A DNA stretch of 64,000 bases, taken from assembly GCF_027172205.1 (NCBI RefSeq), contig NC_070613.1, positions 26,686,001 through 26,750,000 on the forward strand, in the 5' to 3' direction. The DNA is from Podarcis raffonei (lineage: Eukaryota > Chordata > Lepidosauria > Squamata > Lacertidae). The position numbers and the translations under genes were made by a program. Each line of letters starts with the position of its first letter. The stretch's first letter is position 1. Below the pieces are notes generated by a model. It was not told the origin of the DNA and ran no database searches. It saw only the letters and a program-made list of their open reading frames with translations. Shown here piece after piece: positions 1 to 10,268 of the stretch.

Positions 1-83
1 CAGTGGAGGGTCTGAAGTCTTGGTTGCAGGTGTGAGGGGTTTGACGGTGAGCCCATTTGGGTTAGGTTGGCAGTTTGGGCATT

Positions 84-235
84 GGGTAAACCAGGCATGG
101 CCAAACTTGGCCCTCCAGATGTTTGGGGGCTACAACTCCCATCATCCCAAGCTAACAGGACCAGTGGTCAGGGATGATGGGAATTGTAGTCTCAAAACAT
201 CTGGAGGGCCAAGTTTGGCCATGCCTGGGGTAAAC
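84..235. mobile_element. hAT-type MITE with 8-bp target duplication
   Basis: A 136-bp palindromic element (92-227) starts CAGGCATGG and ends CCATGCCTG, with terminal inverted repeats reaching far inward (CTCCAGATGTTT near one end, AAACATCTGGAG near the other). It is flanked by a perfect 8-bp duplication, GGGTAAAC, at 84-91 and 228-235. The 8-bp duplication and CAG...CTG ends are hAT hallmarks. It has no coding capacity, so it must have been moved by a transposase supplied in trans. Related copies lie at 25998, 26287 and 32732. Confidence 0.85.
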
Positions 236-1484
236 CTTAGTCTTAGAAGGAGGTGAGGTTGTAGTCTCTGCCTCCAAATGACAGGGTATTCCACTAAAGA
301 CATCTGAGAGGAGCTGCTTCTGTCCATATGACCAGCTGGGAGCTTGGACCACAGCACTCGTCAAAGTAGTAATTCCTGCGGGGTCCCCCTAATTGATTTA
401 AGTCATCGGACTCCCTCACTGTAGGGTTGATCCAGATTGACTTCTGGCAGGCAGGTCAGAAGTCAATAGTTATGCCCAATACCTTTGCCAAACCTCTTAC
501 AGATGTAACTAATAGAGTTTGGATCTTATTTGACCCAATAACCTGTGTTGTGTTTAGTTCTTCCTATCCAGTTGAGGGGCTGTAGGGGTGTGAAGCCTTG
601 GCTCCATGTCTTTGCTTACATGAGAGACCCTTATCCACAACAAACTTTCTAGATTTCCAAAGCACAAAAAGACTGACAAAATCTGTTTGCCATCAAGATA
701 AAAGGCTTCAAGGACTGGCTTATTTCTATTATACTCAGTTAGCCATTTCCCCAGAAGCCTGTTTTCAAATACAGAAGCCTTCCAACTTTAAGAAATATTG
801 GTCTAGTTCTGCACTTATGGGTGAGGAAAGAGACTGAGGAAAATCTTGTTTGTTTTTTAAGAAAAAATTATCTACTTAATAAATTAAAAGCAATTCTTTA
901 GAACAAATTCACCTAAAATAAAGCAGCAAAATAGTTTAAGCAAGGTGTTCACAAAACTATGTGCAATTCCAATTCCTGAACAACAACAACGATAAAAATA
1001 ATAGATGTGATAACCAGTGGTTGGTTGCAAGAGCTGTATCTGGGTCCAGATAAGTTCATAGAGGGTAGCTGAAATTTTGTCTGAGTGGACACAAAGCATT
1101 CAGCTACTGAAGGAAAAGAGGGCAGGCCAAGCCATATTTATAGCATTTCCCCTGCTGCTCACAGAGAAATAAGCTCCAAAGGGAAATGGTTTCCCACCTC
1201 TCTGGCTCGAAGGGGGGAAAAAGTTGTGATGTGTAAGGGGAAGCAGCAACACAGGGGGAAAATGATATTGGCCCAGGGTGACTCTTTTGATGCACGGACA
1301 TTAGCTATACATATTGGTTCAATAAAAAGTCACAGTTGGGCAATTTATGTGGTTCTGCAAATCAGGGGAAACTTGCCTATCTTCTTACCCAACCATACAA
1401 GATACTGGCATTTCTCTCTGTTAGCTATAATATTCATCGCAGCATATGACTATTCTGTGTACAATGTTCTTATTAAATAATACG

Positions 1485-1490
<6 letters not shown>
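236..1490. other. No recognised feature
   Basis: About 1.25 kb of mixed-composition sequence. A 131-codon open frame at 1085-1480 has no recognisable motif and looks like chance. I see no repeat family, splice-flanked exon or RNA gene. Confidence 0.5.

Positions 1491-1523
<33 letters not shown>
1491..1523. repeat. (TA)n microsatellite
   Basis: An uninterrupted alternating TA tract of about 32 bases. Confidence 0.95.
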
Positions 1524-1526
<3 letters not shown>

Positions 1527-2562
1527 CTGAAACACTCTTCAGGAAGATGTGTATAATACACCAAGCTGCAACTATACTGAACTGACATGTATAACTAGTG
1601 CCAGGATGAGGCACTGCCTGGGAATTCCACATATGCCCCCATGACAGAAGAAAGACAGGAGGCAAGGGTGTTCAATTCAAAACAAAAAATAAGTTTGTCT
1701 CTTTTCATTCAAGATGTAGCAACCATTTTTATAACCTGGTCTTTGCCTTCATCAACATCTTTTCCTTAAAACTGATTAGATACCCAATCCTATGCATTGC
1801 ATATGTGAATATGTCAATTTCAGTTTCTCCCCATTTTTATTTTTTCCAGTTCAGTTCTCCGCATTTTTACACCAGTTTGTTCATTTACAAGAAAAAGTCC
1901 TCATCAGCATTTTTCATGTGAATTTCTCCTTCTATGCACGTTTTTATGTGCTATTTTTGCCTAGTTGTCACAAAGCAATTCCTGCTAATATAATTCATTT
2001 CTGTATTTTATTTTCACTAATATATGTTTTAGTTGAACACTTTCCCATAGTAAATGCATTTTTGTACACACTACATGGCCTTGCAAATTTCGGATCAGTG
2101 CTAATTTGAAGGATAACTACGGTATGTTTCAGTTCATATATTGTTCTGGGAAATACAAATCGTTAAGCTTGCCTTCAAATGCAAACTGAATCTTCCCCGT
2201 TCTTCCTTTGGAGTTAATCTCATTGCAGTCTGTTGAGTTTACTTCTCACCCAACAGGCATGGAATTGGGCTGCCAATCCTCCACCCCACCTCAAGCCAAA
2301 TATGTGGACTGAGCTCCATCTATGGCAGCCAGAAATGGGAGCTCCATTTTTTGATGTGACACAGACTTTGTATTCAGAAATGCTTTTGTTTGTTTGTTAA
2401 TTAGGACTAACAGAGTTGAGATGTTAAGGAAGAAACCTCTCACAAACATATATTGGGTATGCATTTAGTAATCTATTTTCTGCTGGTAGCAATATACTGG
2501 AGCCAGCACTGACAAAAGTCAGAAAAGGCTTTTGGAAATCTAGAACTGGAAGTGTTTGGGTT

Positions 2563-2566
<4 letters not shown>
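1524..2566. other. AT-rich stretch, possible old T-rich repeat
   Basis: No gene seen. From about 1795 to 2110 the sequence repeatedly shows short motifs of the kind CATTTTT and TTTTCATGTGAA. This resembles decayed T-rich dispersed repeats of reptile genomes, but no unit can be defined. Confidence 0.3.

Positions 2567-2610
<44 letters not shown>
2567..2610. repeat. (AT)n microsatellite
   Basis: A 44-base alternating AT tract, the longer of two AT tracts in the first 3 kb. Confidence 0.95.
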
Positions 2611-2612
<2 letters not shown>

Positions 2613-2978
2613 CAGTGTTCAATGAGAGAGAACATAACAAAGTAAAAATTTCAGCTGCACTCTGAAAGGAAAAACTATACTGAGGGAGGGATGAGTGACA
2701 GAAACAAGTTGGGGGAGGTGGCAGCTTAATAACGCCCCTGCTGTTTTATCAATATGGCTAAAATAGAGTGGAAGAATCATGTGGTGACAATTTAGAGAGA
2801 GAAAGTAAAGGATCCTTGTTATTGTTGTTGCTGCTACTGCTCCTATGACTGCCGTAACAGCCAGAAGTAGACAAACAAAGCTTTTCCCACCACTGTCTCC
2901 ATACTAGGAAAAAAACACAGCATCTACTAAATTTCAGCCATTTAAGCTGGTCTTTAAGACATGAGAGCATTTAAGAAA

Positions 2979-3150
2979 GTTGCCTTATACTTAATCTGAG
3001 CAGCTAGATCAATATTGTCTTCAGTGACTGGCAGCAGTTCTCCAGGGCTGCAGGCAGGAGTCTTTCACAGCCCTGCCTGGAGATCCCAGGGATTGAACCT
3101 GAGACCTGCTGCACGCAAAGCAGATGTTCACTGTGGATCTATGGCCTTTC
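2979..3150 (-). mobile_element. MIR-like tRNA-derived SINE, antisense
   Basis: Read on the minus strand this has a tRNA-like head: a B-box-type segment (reverse complement of CAGGGATTGAACC) and the module complementary to CTGCACGCAAAGCAGATG. The body follows (reverse complement of GACTGGCAGCAG), then the end CTTATACTTAATCTGAG. The same modules recur at 8000, 18555, 22592, 25298 and 30612, which defines a dispersed SINE family. No clear target duplication remains, so this is an old copy. Confidence 0.7.
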
Positions 3151-3231
3151 TTGACTAAGAAAAGTCACCAGCAAGGCAGACAACCATAAATGGGTGTGTG
3201 AAAAAGGGGTGTGTGGTAAGCTCCATGGAAG

Positions 3232-3476
3232 TACAGTGGTACCTCGGGTTAAGTACTTAATTCGTTCCAGAGGTCCGTTCTTAACCTGAAACTGTTCTTA
3301 ACCTGAAGCACCACTTTAGCTAATGGGGCCTCCTGCTGCCGCCGCACCGCCAGAGCACAATATCTGTTCTCATCCTGAAGCAAAGTTCTTAAGCCGAGGT
3401 ACTATTTCTGGGTTAGCGGAGTCTGCAACCTGAAGCGTATGTAACCTGAAGCGTATGAACCCAAGGTACCACTGTA
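3232..3476 (+). mobile_element. Tigger-type MITE (TA target)
   Basis: A 241-bp non-coding element (3234-3474) has inverted ends CAGTGGTACCTCGGGTTA and TACCACTG and is flanked by TA on both sides. It holds internal repeats of the type GTAACCTGAAGCGTATG. TA duplication with CAGTGG ends fits the pogo/Tigger branch of the Tc1/mariner superfamily. Full relatives are at 27071, 55540, 56376 and 59199; more distant ones are at 14277 and 52672. Confidence 0.85.
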
Positions 3477-4503
3477 CATAGAAGGCTTATGAGAAGGAAG
3501 TTTAAGCAACTGCAATCAAATTTGGGTACCCTTGTGCCTATTCTATGTCCAGTTTGACATTGTGTAGCAGTGCTCCTGAGAGAGGTAAAGCTGCTATCAA
3601 GCCAAAGAATTAATACCAGGAATGTATAGGGAGCTGCATCCCATTGCATGACAGCCGAGAAAATGCACCAGTGAGTTTCCTTTATTTCGTCTGTGTAACA
3701 TTCATCTACTTTAAGCAGACTTTAAGCAGGCGCCATTTATATGTAGCACAACCTCTGTTCTAATCCCTGTGTATTAGTAAAGTTAACTGCCGTTCACTCG
3801 GCACCGCTGTTTGCACAGCTGGAAATGTCGGATAGAATGAGTTCATCCTTTCTACAATGAGCTTAAACCTACAACGCAGCAGTGTCTGTCTTGTTTACAC
3901 CTACCACCATGTTGCATTGTTCACATAAGCGTGACTTGTTTTAATGATGTCGGTGTAACACCGCAGGTGCCTAAATGCCAATAAACCTTGGCTCACTGTT
4001 AAACCAAAAAGTCATCATTCAGAATGGATAATGTTAAGCCTTTGAGAAAGATATTGAGCACGGTACTCCTGCACATAACAGTTAATGATGCATAACATTA
4101 AAATATCTGTATTTCCACATCTGAAAGGACCACATATTCTGTTTGGTGAAAAGCATGTTTCTGTTGACATAATAAATAGGAACCTCAACATGCTGTTATT
4201 TTCCTGACAACAACAACAAAAAAGGAAAACTAAAAATATTCTAGAGATTTAAAAATATCACTCAGTGATTGGTTGAAATCATATTCAGCAGCATCTGACC
4301 CCAGTGTTGCTTGCTAATAAGTGAAATTCTGAGCATAGCTGTATTTTAAGACACATTGCTAAATATGTACATTCCTTGCCTTGGGCAGTGAAGGAGGCAG
4401 TTCCATGAACAGCTCAGTTCTATGGATCAATGTTTAGTTTAGCACCACAATTAACTCTGGAGCTCAAATGCAAAATTATATTCCCGGTAAGAATGGCTGG
4501 GGC
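3477..4503. other. No recognised feature
   Basis: About 1 kb without a recognised repeat, gene or RNA. All open frames are short and lack motifs. Confidence 0.45.
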
Positions 4504-4655
4504 ATGTAGGCCAGAAGGAGAGAACCTGTGTCTCTCCAGTTGTGGTTTGACTACAACTCCAATAATCCCTGATCATGATGGCTGGGGCTGATGGTAGTTG
4601 GAGTCCAAGAGAATCCAGGGGGGCAACTGTTCCTCACTTTGGCCTGAATCTAGGC
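4504..4655. mobile_element. Diverged hAT-type MITE
   Basis: The core GACTACAACTCCAATAATCC and its inverted partner TAGTTGGAGTCC match the interior of the hAT MITE family at 92-227. Ends are near 4512 (CAGAAGGAG) and 4646 (GGCCTG). Flanks ATGTAGGC and ATCTAGGC agree at 7 of 8 bases if one extra base is allowed at the right end. An old copy. Confidence 0.55.
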
Positions 4656-6520
4656 TGTGTCCTGCTTGCCAGGGCACTTGTCTTCACTTGCTAAATTCAT
4701 GCTGGTCTCCACCATAAGCGGATTTGGGGCGGCATAACTGCTTCTGCTGCACTGAGCACCAATCCTAGGGGTGCCACAGGGAGCCAAAACTATGATGTAG
4801 CAAATTGGGAAGAATGGAAGTGTGGGTGGGGACACAAAATGTGTCCTCACACAGGATGCTACAGAATTTGAAAGACCAAAGTCCGCCCCAGTGCCCACAA
4901 ATGTAATTCATAGCAAGCTCCCTTATATCAGGTCAGAATATTTTTCCATTTAGATAGATCAGTACTGTACTACCTAATCTGAAGTGTAATGGCTCTCCAG
5001 GCAATGGATTTTCATATCACCTGCTACATTGTCCTTTTAAATGGAGAGGCCCAAAACTAAACCAGGAAATACCTACATGGAAAACATCTGCTTTACTGAT
5101 CTGTTGTCCTTACCCAGTTCATATGATCTAGAACGCCTATGGTATGTAGCAAAGGATGGCAGACAGCTTGCTATCTCTTAATTCCTACCTACCTATTACA
5201 CCGCTGTTCCTTGACTCAGTGGTCACATTTCTCAATCTTTTTTAAAAAAATCCAAAGGCAGTGTGTTAAATTGTGACTGGAAGACAACAGGAAGCAAGTC
5301 ACAGCAAATGCTGGAGGGAAACGGTAATACATTCTTGGAAAATGCACCAATCACAAGCCAGAGCAACTGAAGTTTCTACTAGCTATCTAGGGCAGCCCCA
5401 CACCATGCACTTTACAGTAGTCTAGCTTCAAGGTGTGTGGAGAGAATGTCTGTGCTGCCCATGTAATGGACCTTTTGAAACCCTCATAGGTCAGGAAATG
5501 TTTCTACTTTAACGGTTGTTGCAAAATTAAAATACCATTAGCCTATGCAGCATATATGGTATATTTCAGAATAAAATTATAGAGACTAGGGAAAGGCTTT
5601 TGCTTCTTATAACTCAGAGACTTGCATCCCAAGCCCCTTTTGTGACAATTTTCATACATTCATGTATCATTTTATGGGGGGGGGGAACAATTGTGTCCTG
5701 AGCGTACTTCTACCGGTATGTAAAATTCCTTTATTCTATAACTGCACAGGGAGTGTGTCATATGGTTTTTCAGCATGCCTGCAATTAAATGTAAAGTGTT
5801 CGCAATATTTTAATGCTTCATAGTTGTGGAAGAGGCATAAGAAAATGGTCTGTGGGGATCCTATATTCGCATTTGAAATATTTTTTTTACTTTCAGGCCT
5901 GGTCAGGCTTTATGACTGGTGCATTTTGGAGAATGCAGCGTTCAAGCACTACGCTTTATAATGATTTCTCCTTATGCTATTTATCTCACTTTTCCAGTTG
6001 CAGCGCATTTATCCTCACACAGGCAGGAGCATGACAGGAGAGGAACGAAGACGTCAAAAGCGATTCTGCCAAACTAGGGAATAAGGATTCTCTCCTCTCT
6101 CTCTCCTTCCCCCCTCACTTGAATGACATTTTAAAGAAAAAGCATAGAAATATTAGCATTCCAATGCAAATTAGACTGTTCATAGCTTTCTGTGCTAAAC
6201 TGGATCATTTTTTTCTGTTGGGGAAAACTATTCATGAAGAAACTCAGGGAAAGAATGCTCACCATTGGTTTTCTCCTTTGCAACACTACATTCCTTTAAA
6301 GTACCCAAATAATATTTTAGCCAGTTTCCTGTTTTACAGTGCAACCACAACCATGTCTACTCATAAATAAGTCCTATCGCATTACCTTTTACCACTTACT
6401 GTTTTTTTATGCAAACCACAACACAGTAGGTTTTCTCATAACAACTAATTTTTGCTGGCTTGTTGCATCTTTAAGGTGTTGCATCTTTAAGGCAATCCTA
6501 ACACTACTTAGCTGGGAGCA
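4656..6520. other. No recognised feature
   Basis: Nearly 1.9 kb of ordinary AT-rich sequence. A short G-run at about 5676 and a TC-rich patch at about 6088-6115 are the only low-complexity spots. No coding signal. Confidence 0.45.
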
Positions 6521-6600
6521 GTGCTATTTTTTCTGGAAAAAGCAGTGCCAGCACTCACCATGAACACCTCCCCTGTTCTCTTAGAATGGCAATGGCGCTG
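6521..6600. repeat. Short dispersed repeat related to 35618-35725
   Basis: The module TTTTCTGGAAAAAGCAGTGCC followed by AGCACTCACCATGAAC matches, with substitutions, a module repeated twice at 35618-35725. I cannot name the family. Confidence 0.45.
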
Positions 6601-6654
6601 GTGTTCAAATAGGGCATCAGAAATATAAACTAAGGGCATTCGTGGATGACTTAG

Positions 6655-6748
6655 TTACCACCAGCCCCAGCAAACACTGCCAATTGCAAGGGATGATGAG
6701 AGCTGTAGTTCAGCAACATCTGGAGGGCCAGAGGTTCCCCATGCTTGT
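6655..6748. mobile_element. hAT-type MITE fragment
   Basis: The segment GGGATGATGAGAGCTGTAGT and then AACATCTGGAGGGCCAGAGG corresponds to the right half of the hAT MITE family seen at 92-227. The left half is degraded and no target duplication can be called. Confidence 0.55.
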
Positions 6749-7630
6749 GCTAGAATTGAAAGAATTGTGGGTTTCTGTACTTTTGCTAAAGGTTTCAACA
6801 ACAATAATAGTCCCCTGAAAAACATGTACTATATTAGTCATAAGTATCTGTCATACTGGAACTCTACTGTAAAATGTCAATATTAGTTGTTTAAATGATG
6901 CGTTATTACAGTATCATCTCCTAAAACAGTAATTGTCCTCATCTAAGCACTGTTAACACTTGCCTTGTTTTGCAATTTTTATATGTTTAAATTTTTTGTA
7001 ACTTGGTTTGTTAAACTGGCTCCTTGGAATATTGTGCTTATTACTGCATAAATTCAAGTGTATCAGTTCAGGTTACTTTCAGACATGGCATCTTTCTTTG
7101 GTGGTTTCCCTGCCTGTTATGGTGGGTTTATAAACGTTCACTCCAGGAATACTCTTGACAATGACAATACGTCTTCCCAGATGTAGATTTTGTACCGCTT
7201 TGATATAAACCTGCTGAGAATCCTTTAAGACTATGTCTTTTGTCAGAACCACTAACTATGAAAGAGTCCCTGCTTTCTCCATAAAAAAAGAAAGAAAGAT
7301 ACAATGGGATTTTTCACAACTTTCTCCCTATGGAAGGTTTTGTTCTTTAAATATTCAGACAGATTTTTGCTTCCTAACCTATTCTCCAGAGGTGTAGATA
7401 TTTGCCATTTACTTCAGAATGAGAACAAGCAAGACCTTTTGACATGCATAGTTGTTCCAGGACTAGAGCTTATGACAAAATGTATTTTTAGAAAATCTAA
7501 ATGTTATCTTAGTAAAGAGAGAGAGAGAGTATTAAAAATGTGAAGCGAGCTTTTGGTCCCTGTCCTATTGCAGTGACTTCTGCAGTCTTAATATGATATA
7601 TTATATTATGTATCTATTGTATTAGGAGGG
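6749..7630. other. No recognised feature
   Basis: AT-rich sequence with no gene or named repeat. A short GA run lies at about 7518-7530. Confidence 0.45.
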
Positions 7631-7992
7631 TCCATAGCCAGCGACGCGGACTTATAAAAAATATTGGGGGGGCCCGGGAAAGCTCATGAATAATAAATAA
7701 GCTCATGAATATGCAAATAAAGTGGCGCCGCCTCCTCGTGAGCGAATAGGGGAGAGCGTGCTGCGCCTATTAATCAGCTCCAAAGGAAATTGGGTGGAGC
7801 TTTTGCTCGGGAGGGAGGGCAGGAGGCATGCAGCCCGCCCCCCCTGTGCATTTTGGGCTGGGGGAGGGGCGGCGATGGCGCTCTGCTGGAGGGGCGCCGG
7901 AGATTATTGGGGGGGCGGAGCCCCCCCAAACGAATTTTTGAGGGGGCTCGGGCCCCCTCAAGCCCCATGGAGTCGGCGCCTATGTCCATAGC
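7631..7992. mobile_element. GC-rich hAT-type MITE with 8-bp duplication
   Basis: A 346-bp element (7639-7984) is bounded by a perfect TCCATAGC duplication at 7631-7638 and 7985-7992. The ends CAGCGACGCGGACT and (reverse complement) CATAGGCGCCGACT match at 10 of 14 positions, an imperfect inverted repeat starting with CA. The interior is strikingly GC-rich for this window (long G and C runs, 7790-7970) and includes complementary blocks around 7910-7965. Open frames in it on both strands are by-products of base composition. The 8-bp duplication supports hAT. It has landed in an old MIR-like SINE. Confidence 0.65.
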
Positions 7993-8022
7993 TGGAGATG
8001 CCAGGGATTGAACCTTGCACTT
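7993..8022 (-). mobile_element. MIR-like SINE fragment, antisense
   Basis: TGGAGATGCCAGGGATTGAACC immediately right of the GC-rich MITE is the antisense B-box region of the MIR-like SINE family. Only this stub is recognisable. Confidence 0.5.
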
Positions 8023-8580
8023 AACAACTTGGGTCCAGGATACTTCAAGGACTGCCTAATCTTGTATATCCCTGCCTGATCACTGAGGTCTTTGGGGGAG
8101 CTACTGTTAGTGCCCCCCCATGGTTCAGATACAAAGCTAATATCCAACAGTTGTTGTGTGTTCAGTTTGCGGGTCCAATTTTGTGGCACTCCCTTCCAGT
8201 TGAGATCAGACAGGCTGTTGAGCTTTTGGTACATATTAAGTTGTGGGTGAACATATCAGACGACACAGCGATTCTTCAAACAGCTCTTGTTTATTCACAG
8301 GCCAGAACTGAACTGAACTGAAGGGTTCAGTCAGCCTGCTTATATAGAGCTCCAGTACAATGTAACTGTAACAATTTTCTAAAACTATCCAATCACTGAA
8401 CGTCACTTTCGATCCCTTATTTGCATAACTATCTACAGTATCCCCCTGCTGGCCCAGGGTGAGAACTTCAGTACATAACAGTACACATGGAAGACTTTGA
8501 TTTATTCTTGCAAGCCTTTTAGCTGAAGTTCGATTTTATCATGTTAACCAATTTTTACCTTTTATGTCTTTTATTTCATG
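8023..8580 (+). mobile_element. L2/CR1-like LINE 3' fragment split by an LTR
   Basis: The modules TCAAGGACTGCCTAATC, TCACTGAGGTCTTTGGGGGAG and GTGGCACTCCCTTCCAGTTGAGAT are ordered as in a widespread vertebrate L2/CR1-type 3' region, as I recall it. The fragment runs to 8233, is interrupted by the LTR at 8234-8480, and seems to resume at about 8486 (TTCTTGCAAGCCTTTTAG). It is non-coding and old. Confidence 0.45.
8229..8485 (-). mobile_element. Solo LTR fossil, minus strand
   Basis: Read on the minus strand, a 247-bp unit starts TGTTATGTACTGAAG. It has a TATA-type signal (TATATAAGC, complement of about 8340-8348) and, 60-70 bp on, a poly(A) signal (GAATAAAC, complement of about 8288-8295), then a short U5 ending near CACCCACA. 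A 5-bp repeat GTACA flanks 8234-8480. No internal region accompanies it, so it is a solo LTR. The family (gypsy-like or retroviral) cannot be fixed. Confidence 0.6.
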
Positions 8581-9497
8581 TACACCAGCGGGGGTGATTG
8601 TACTCAAGTGGTATATAACTTGTTTAAGCAAACAAATTTAAATAACAGGCTTGGGGCTCACCCACAAAGCAGACTCTGCCCCTACCTTCCTTACTCTGTG
8701 GTAGATGGGGACTGCATTCCGATGGACCTATGTAGGGCCATTGGCTCAAGGCAGCTTGCTGAGTTTATTTAGCAAATGGTCCTGGTGTGGCTTGAACTGT
8801 TTTGCACGTAGGCTCTCATATGAAATTAATAGAATTGATTAGCTACAGTATCTGACGGCTCAGGTTCACGCTAAGCAGGAGAAATGTATAATATTCTAAA
8901 AGTCAAAATCCTGAAATGTCACTTCACCACTCTGAGACCAAATAATCTATTCACCGCATTAAGTAGATTGTACAGTGAGCAGCATGATAAGCCGACTTCG
9001 TTGTTAGCACAGTAATGAAAGCAACAGACCATGACAAGGTTAATCCCTACCATTAGGAGTTACTCTAACACACCTTGTTGATGGTAATAAAGCCTCTGCA
9101 CTGTAGTTTATTAAGCCTTTTATAAAATAAATGCTTAGCTCTCACCCAAATGTTACCATTGCTGCTCAGTCTCTTTGCAACAGGAGGCCTTCAGGGAGTC
9201 TTGGGATCATCCAGCCCAGTTCTAAGTACTGGAAATTAAAACACAACAGTGATTTGTGCTGTTCAAAACATGGACTTTCTTCATTCCTAGGAAGTATGGT
9301 AGGGCTGCTTCCACATTAGGGCCCTTATCCACTGCTGAGGCATTGCTTCCCTATAATTGGAAGGAGAATGGAAATGTCCCAGCATTTAATATAGCTGTAT
9401 ATTATGCCGTAACATGAGAGATTTATTGGCAAAGAATCTTCTATAATATTTATTCAGAAATAAGGCCTGTTCAGCAAAGGTTAGCCAAACCAAGATG
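8581..9497. other. No recognised feature
   Basis: About 900 bp with no identifiable gene or repeat family. Confidence 0.45.
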
Positions 9498-9597
9498 GTT
9501 CTATGTTACTTCCAGTGGCCACTGTGAGAATAGGATATTGGACTAGATGGGCCTCGGATCTGAAGCAACAGGGCTCTTATTATGCTATCTTTAATTT
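9498..9597 (-). repeat. Dispersed repeat, antisense copy
   Basis: CCAGTGGCCACTGTGAGAATA and GACTAGATGGGCCTCGGATC are reverse complements of modules in the copies at 19950 (+) and 51270 (+). Another antisense copy lies at 16672. This is a reptile-type interspersed repeat that I cannot name. Confidence 0.55.
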
Positions 9598-10202
9598 GAA
9601 GCTGCTGTTAATTTGAAGCAGCTACAGGCCCCCATGGAGGTGGAAACAACAATTCCCCAATACCCAGCATATAAGGTGCCTTCTGCATTGGATGGGAAGG
9701 TCTCACTGCTGGAGGCAGACTCTTCTCCTCCCCTTCACGCTGGTAACTCATCCCTGCTTCTAATAGACTTATCTGTTCCCTCCGTGATTAATCGATCAAA
9801 GAATGGAACTCAGGATAACACCCCCTGGATAAATCGTTGCCCCTTCACCCCTCCATGCCAGACTTGGAATCAACATACATCGAAGACCATCCACGACCTG
9901 AGACGGTAGTGGCCACTCCAAGTCAGGCTTCTCCACCAAAAATCCAACAATTACGTGAGGAAGACACTACAGTGTCGAGAGTCACCACAGAGTGGACTGA
10001 AGACCCAGCAGGACATATAAATCAAATGATCACAAGTGTATCGGTTAGATCCCCAAAGAGGACGGCTCCAGCGGACTTGGCAGGAGCCTCTTCAGAGCCT
10101 AGTTGGGCCCGACAGCTAAAACGCCAAATATCATTTCTACTCACCAGGATGCTAACTCTCTTCTGCCCCCCAAAAATTCTGGCCCTCGCGATTTGATCGT
10201 GC

Positions 10203-10268
10203 CACAACCGGCTCGCACTAGAGCAAAAGACTCACCACAACCGGCGCGCACCAGAGCAAAAGACTCAC
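10203..10268 (+). repeat. 33-bp tandem duplication in LINE N-terminal region
   Basis: Two adjacent 33-bp units (10203-10235 and 10236-10268) differ at only two positions and encode the repeated peptide QPARTRAKDSP in frame. Being a multiple of three, the duplication preserves the frame. It lies between the N-terminal region and the PIP-box. Confidence 0.9.

Noticed and set aside
1-83. Possible edge of the unnamed 0.5-kb repeat
   Set aside because: Only about 15 bases (GTGGAGGGTCTGAAG) resemble it; too short to call.
1085-1480. 131-codon open frame, plus strand
   Set aside because: No domain or motif, no codon-usage contrast and no splice context; length is within chance for AT-rich sequence.
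7722-8011. GC-rich open frames on both strands, possible CpG island or exon
   Set aside because: They fall in a 346-bp element with an 8-bp target duplication; the frames follow from base composition.
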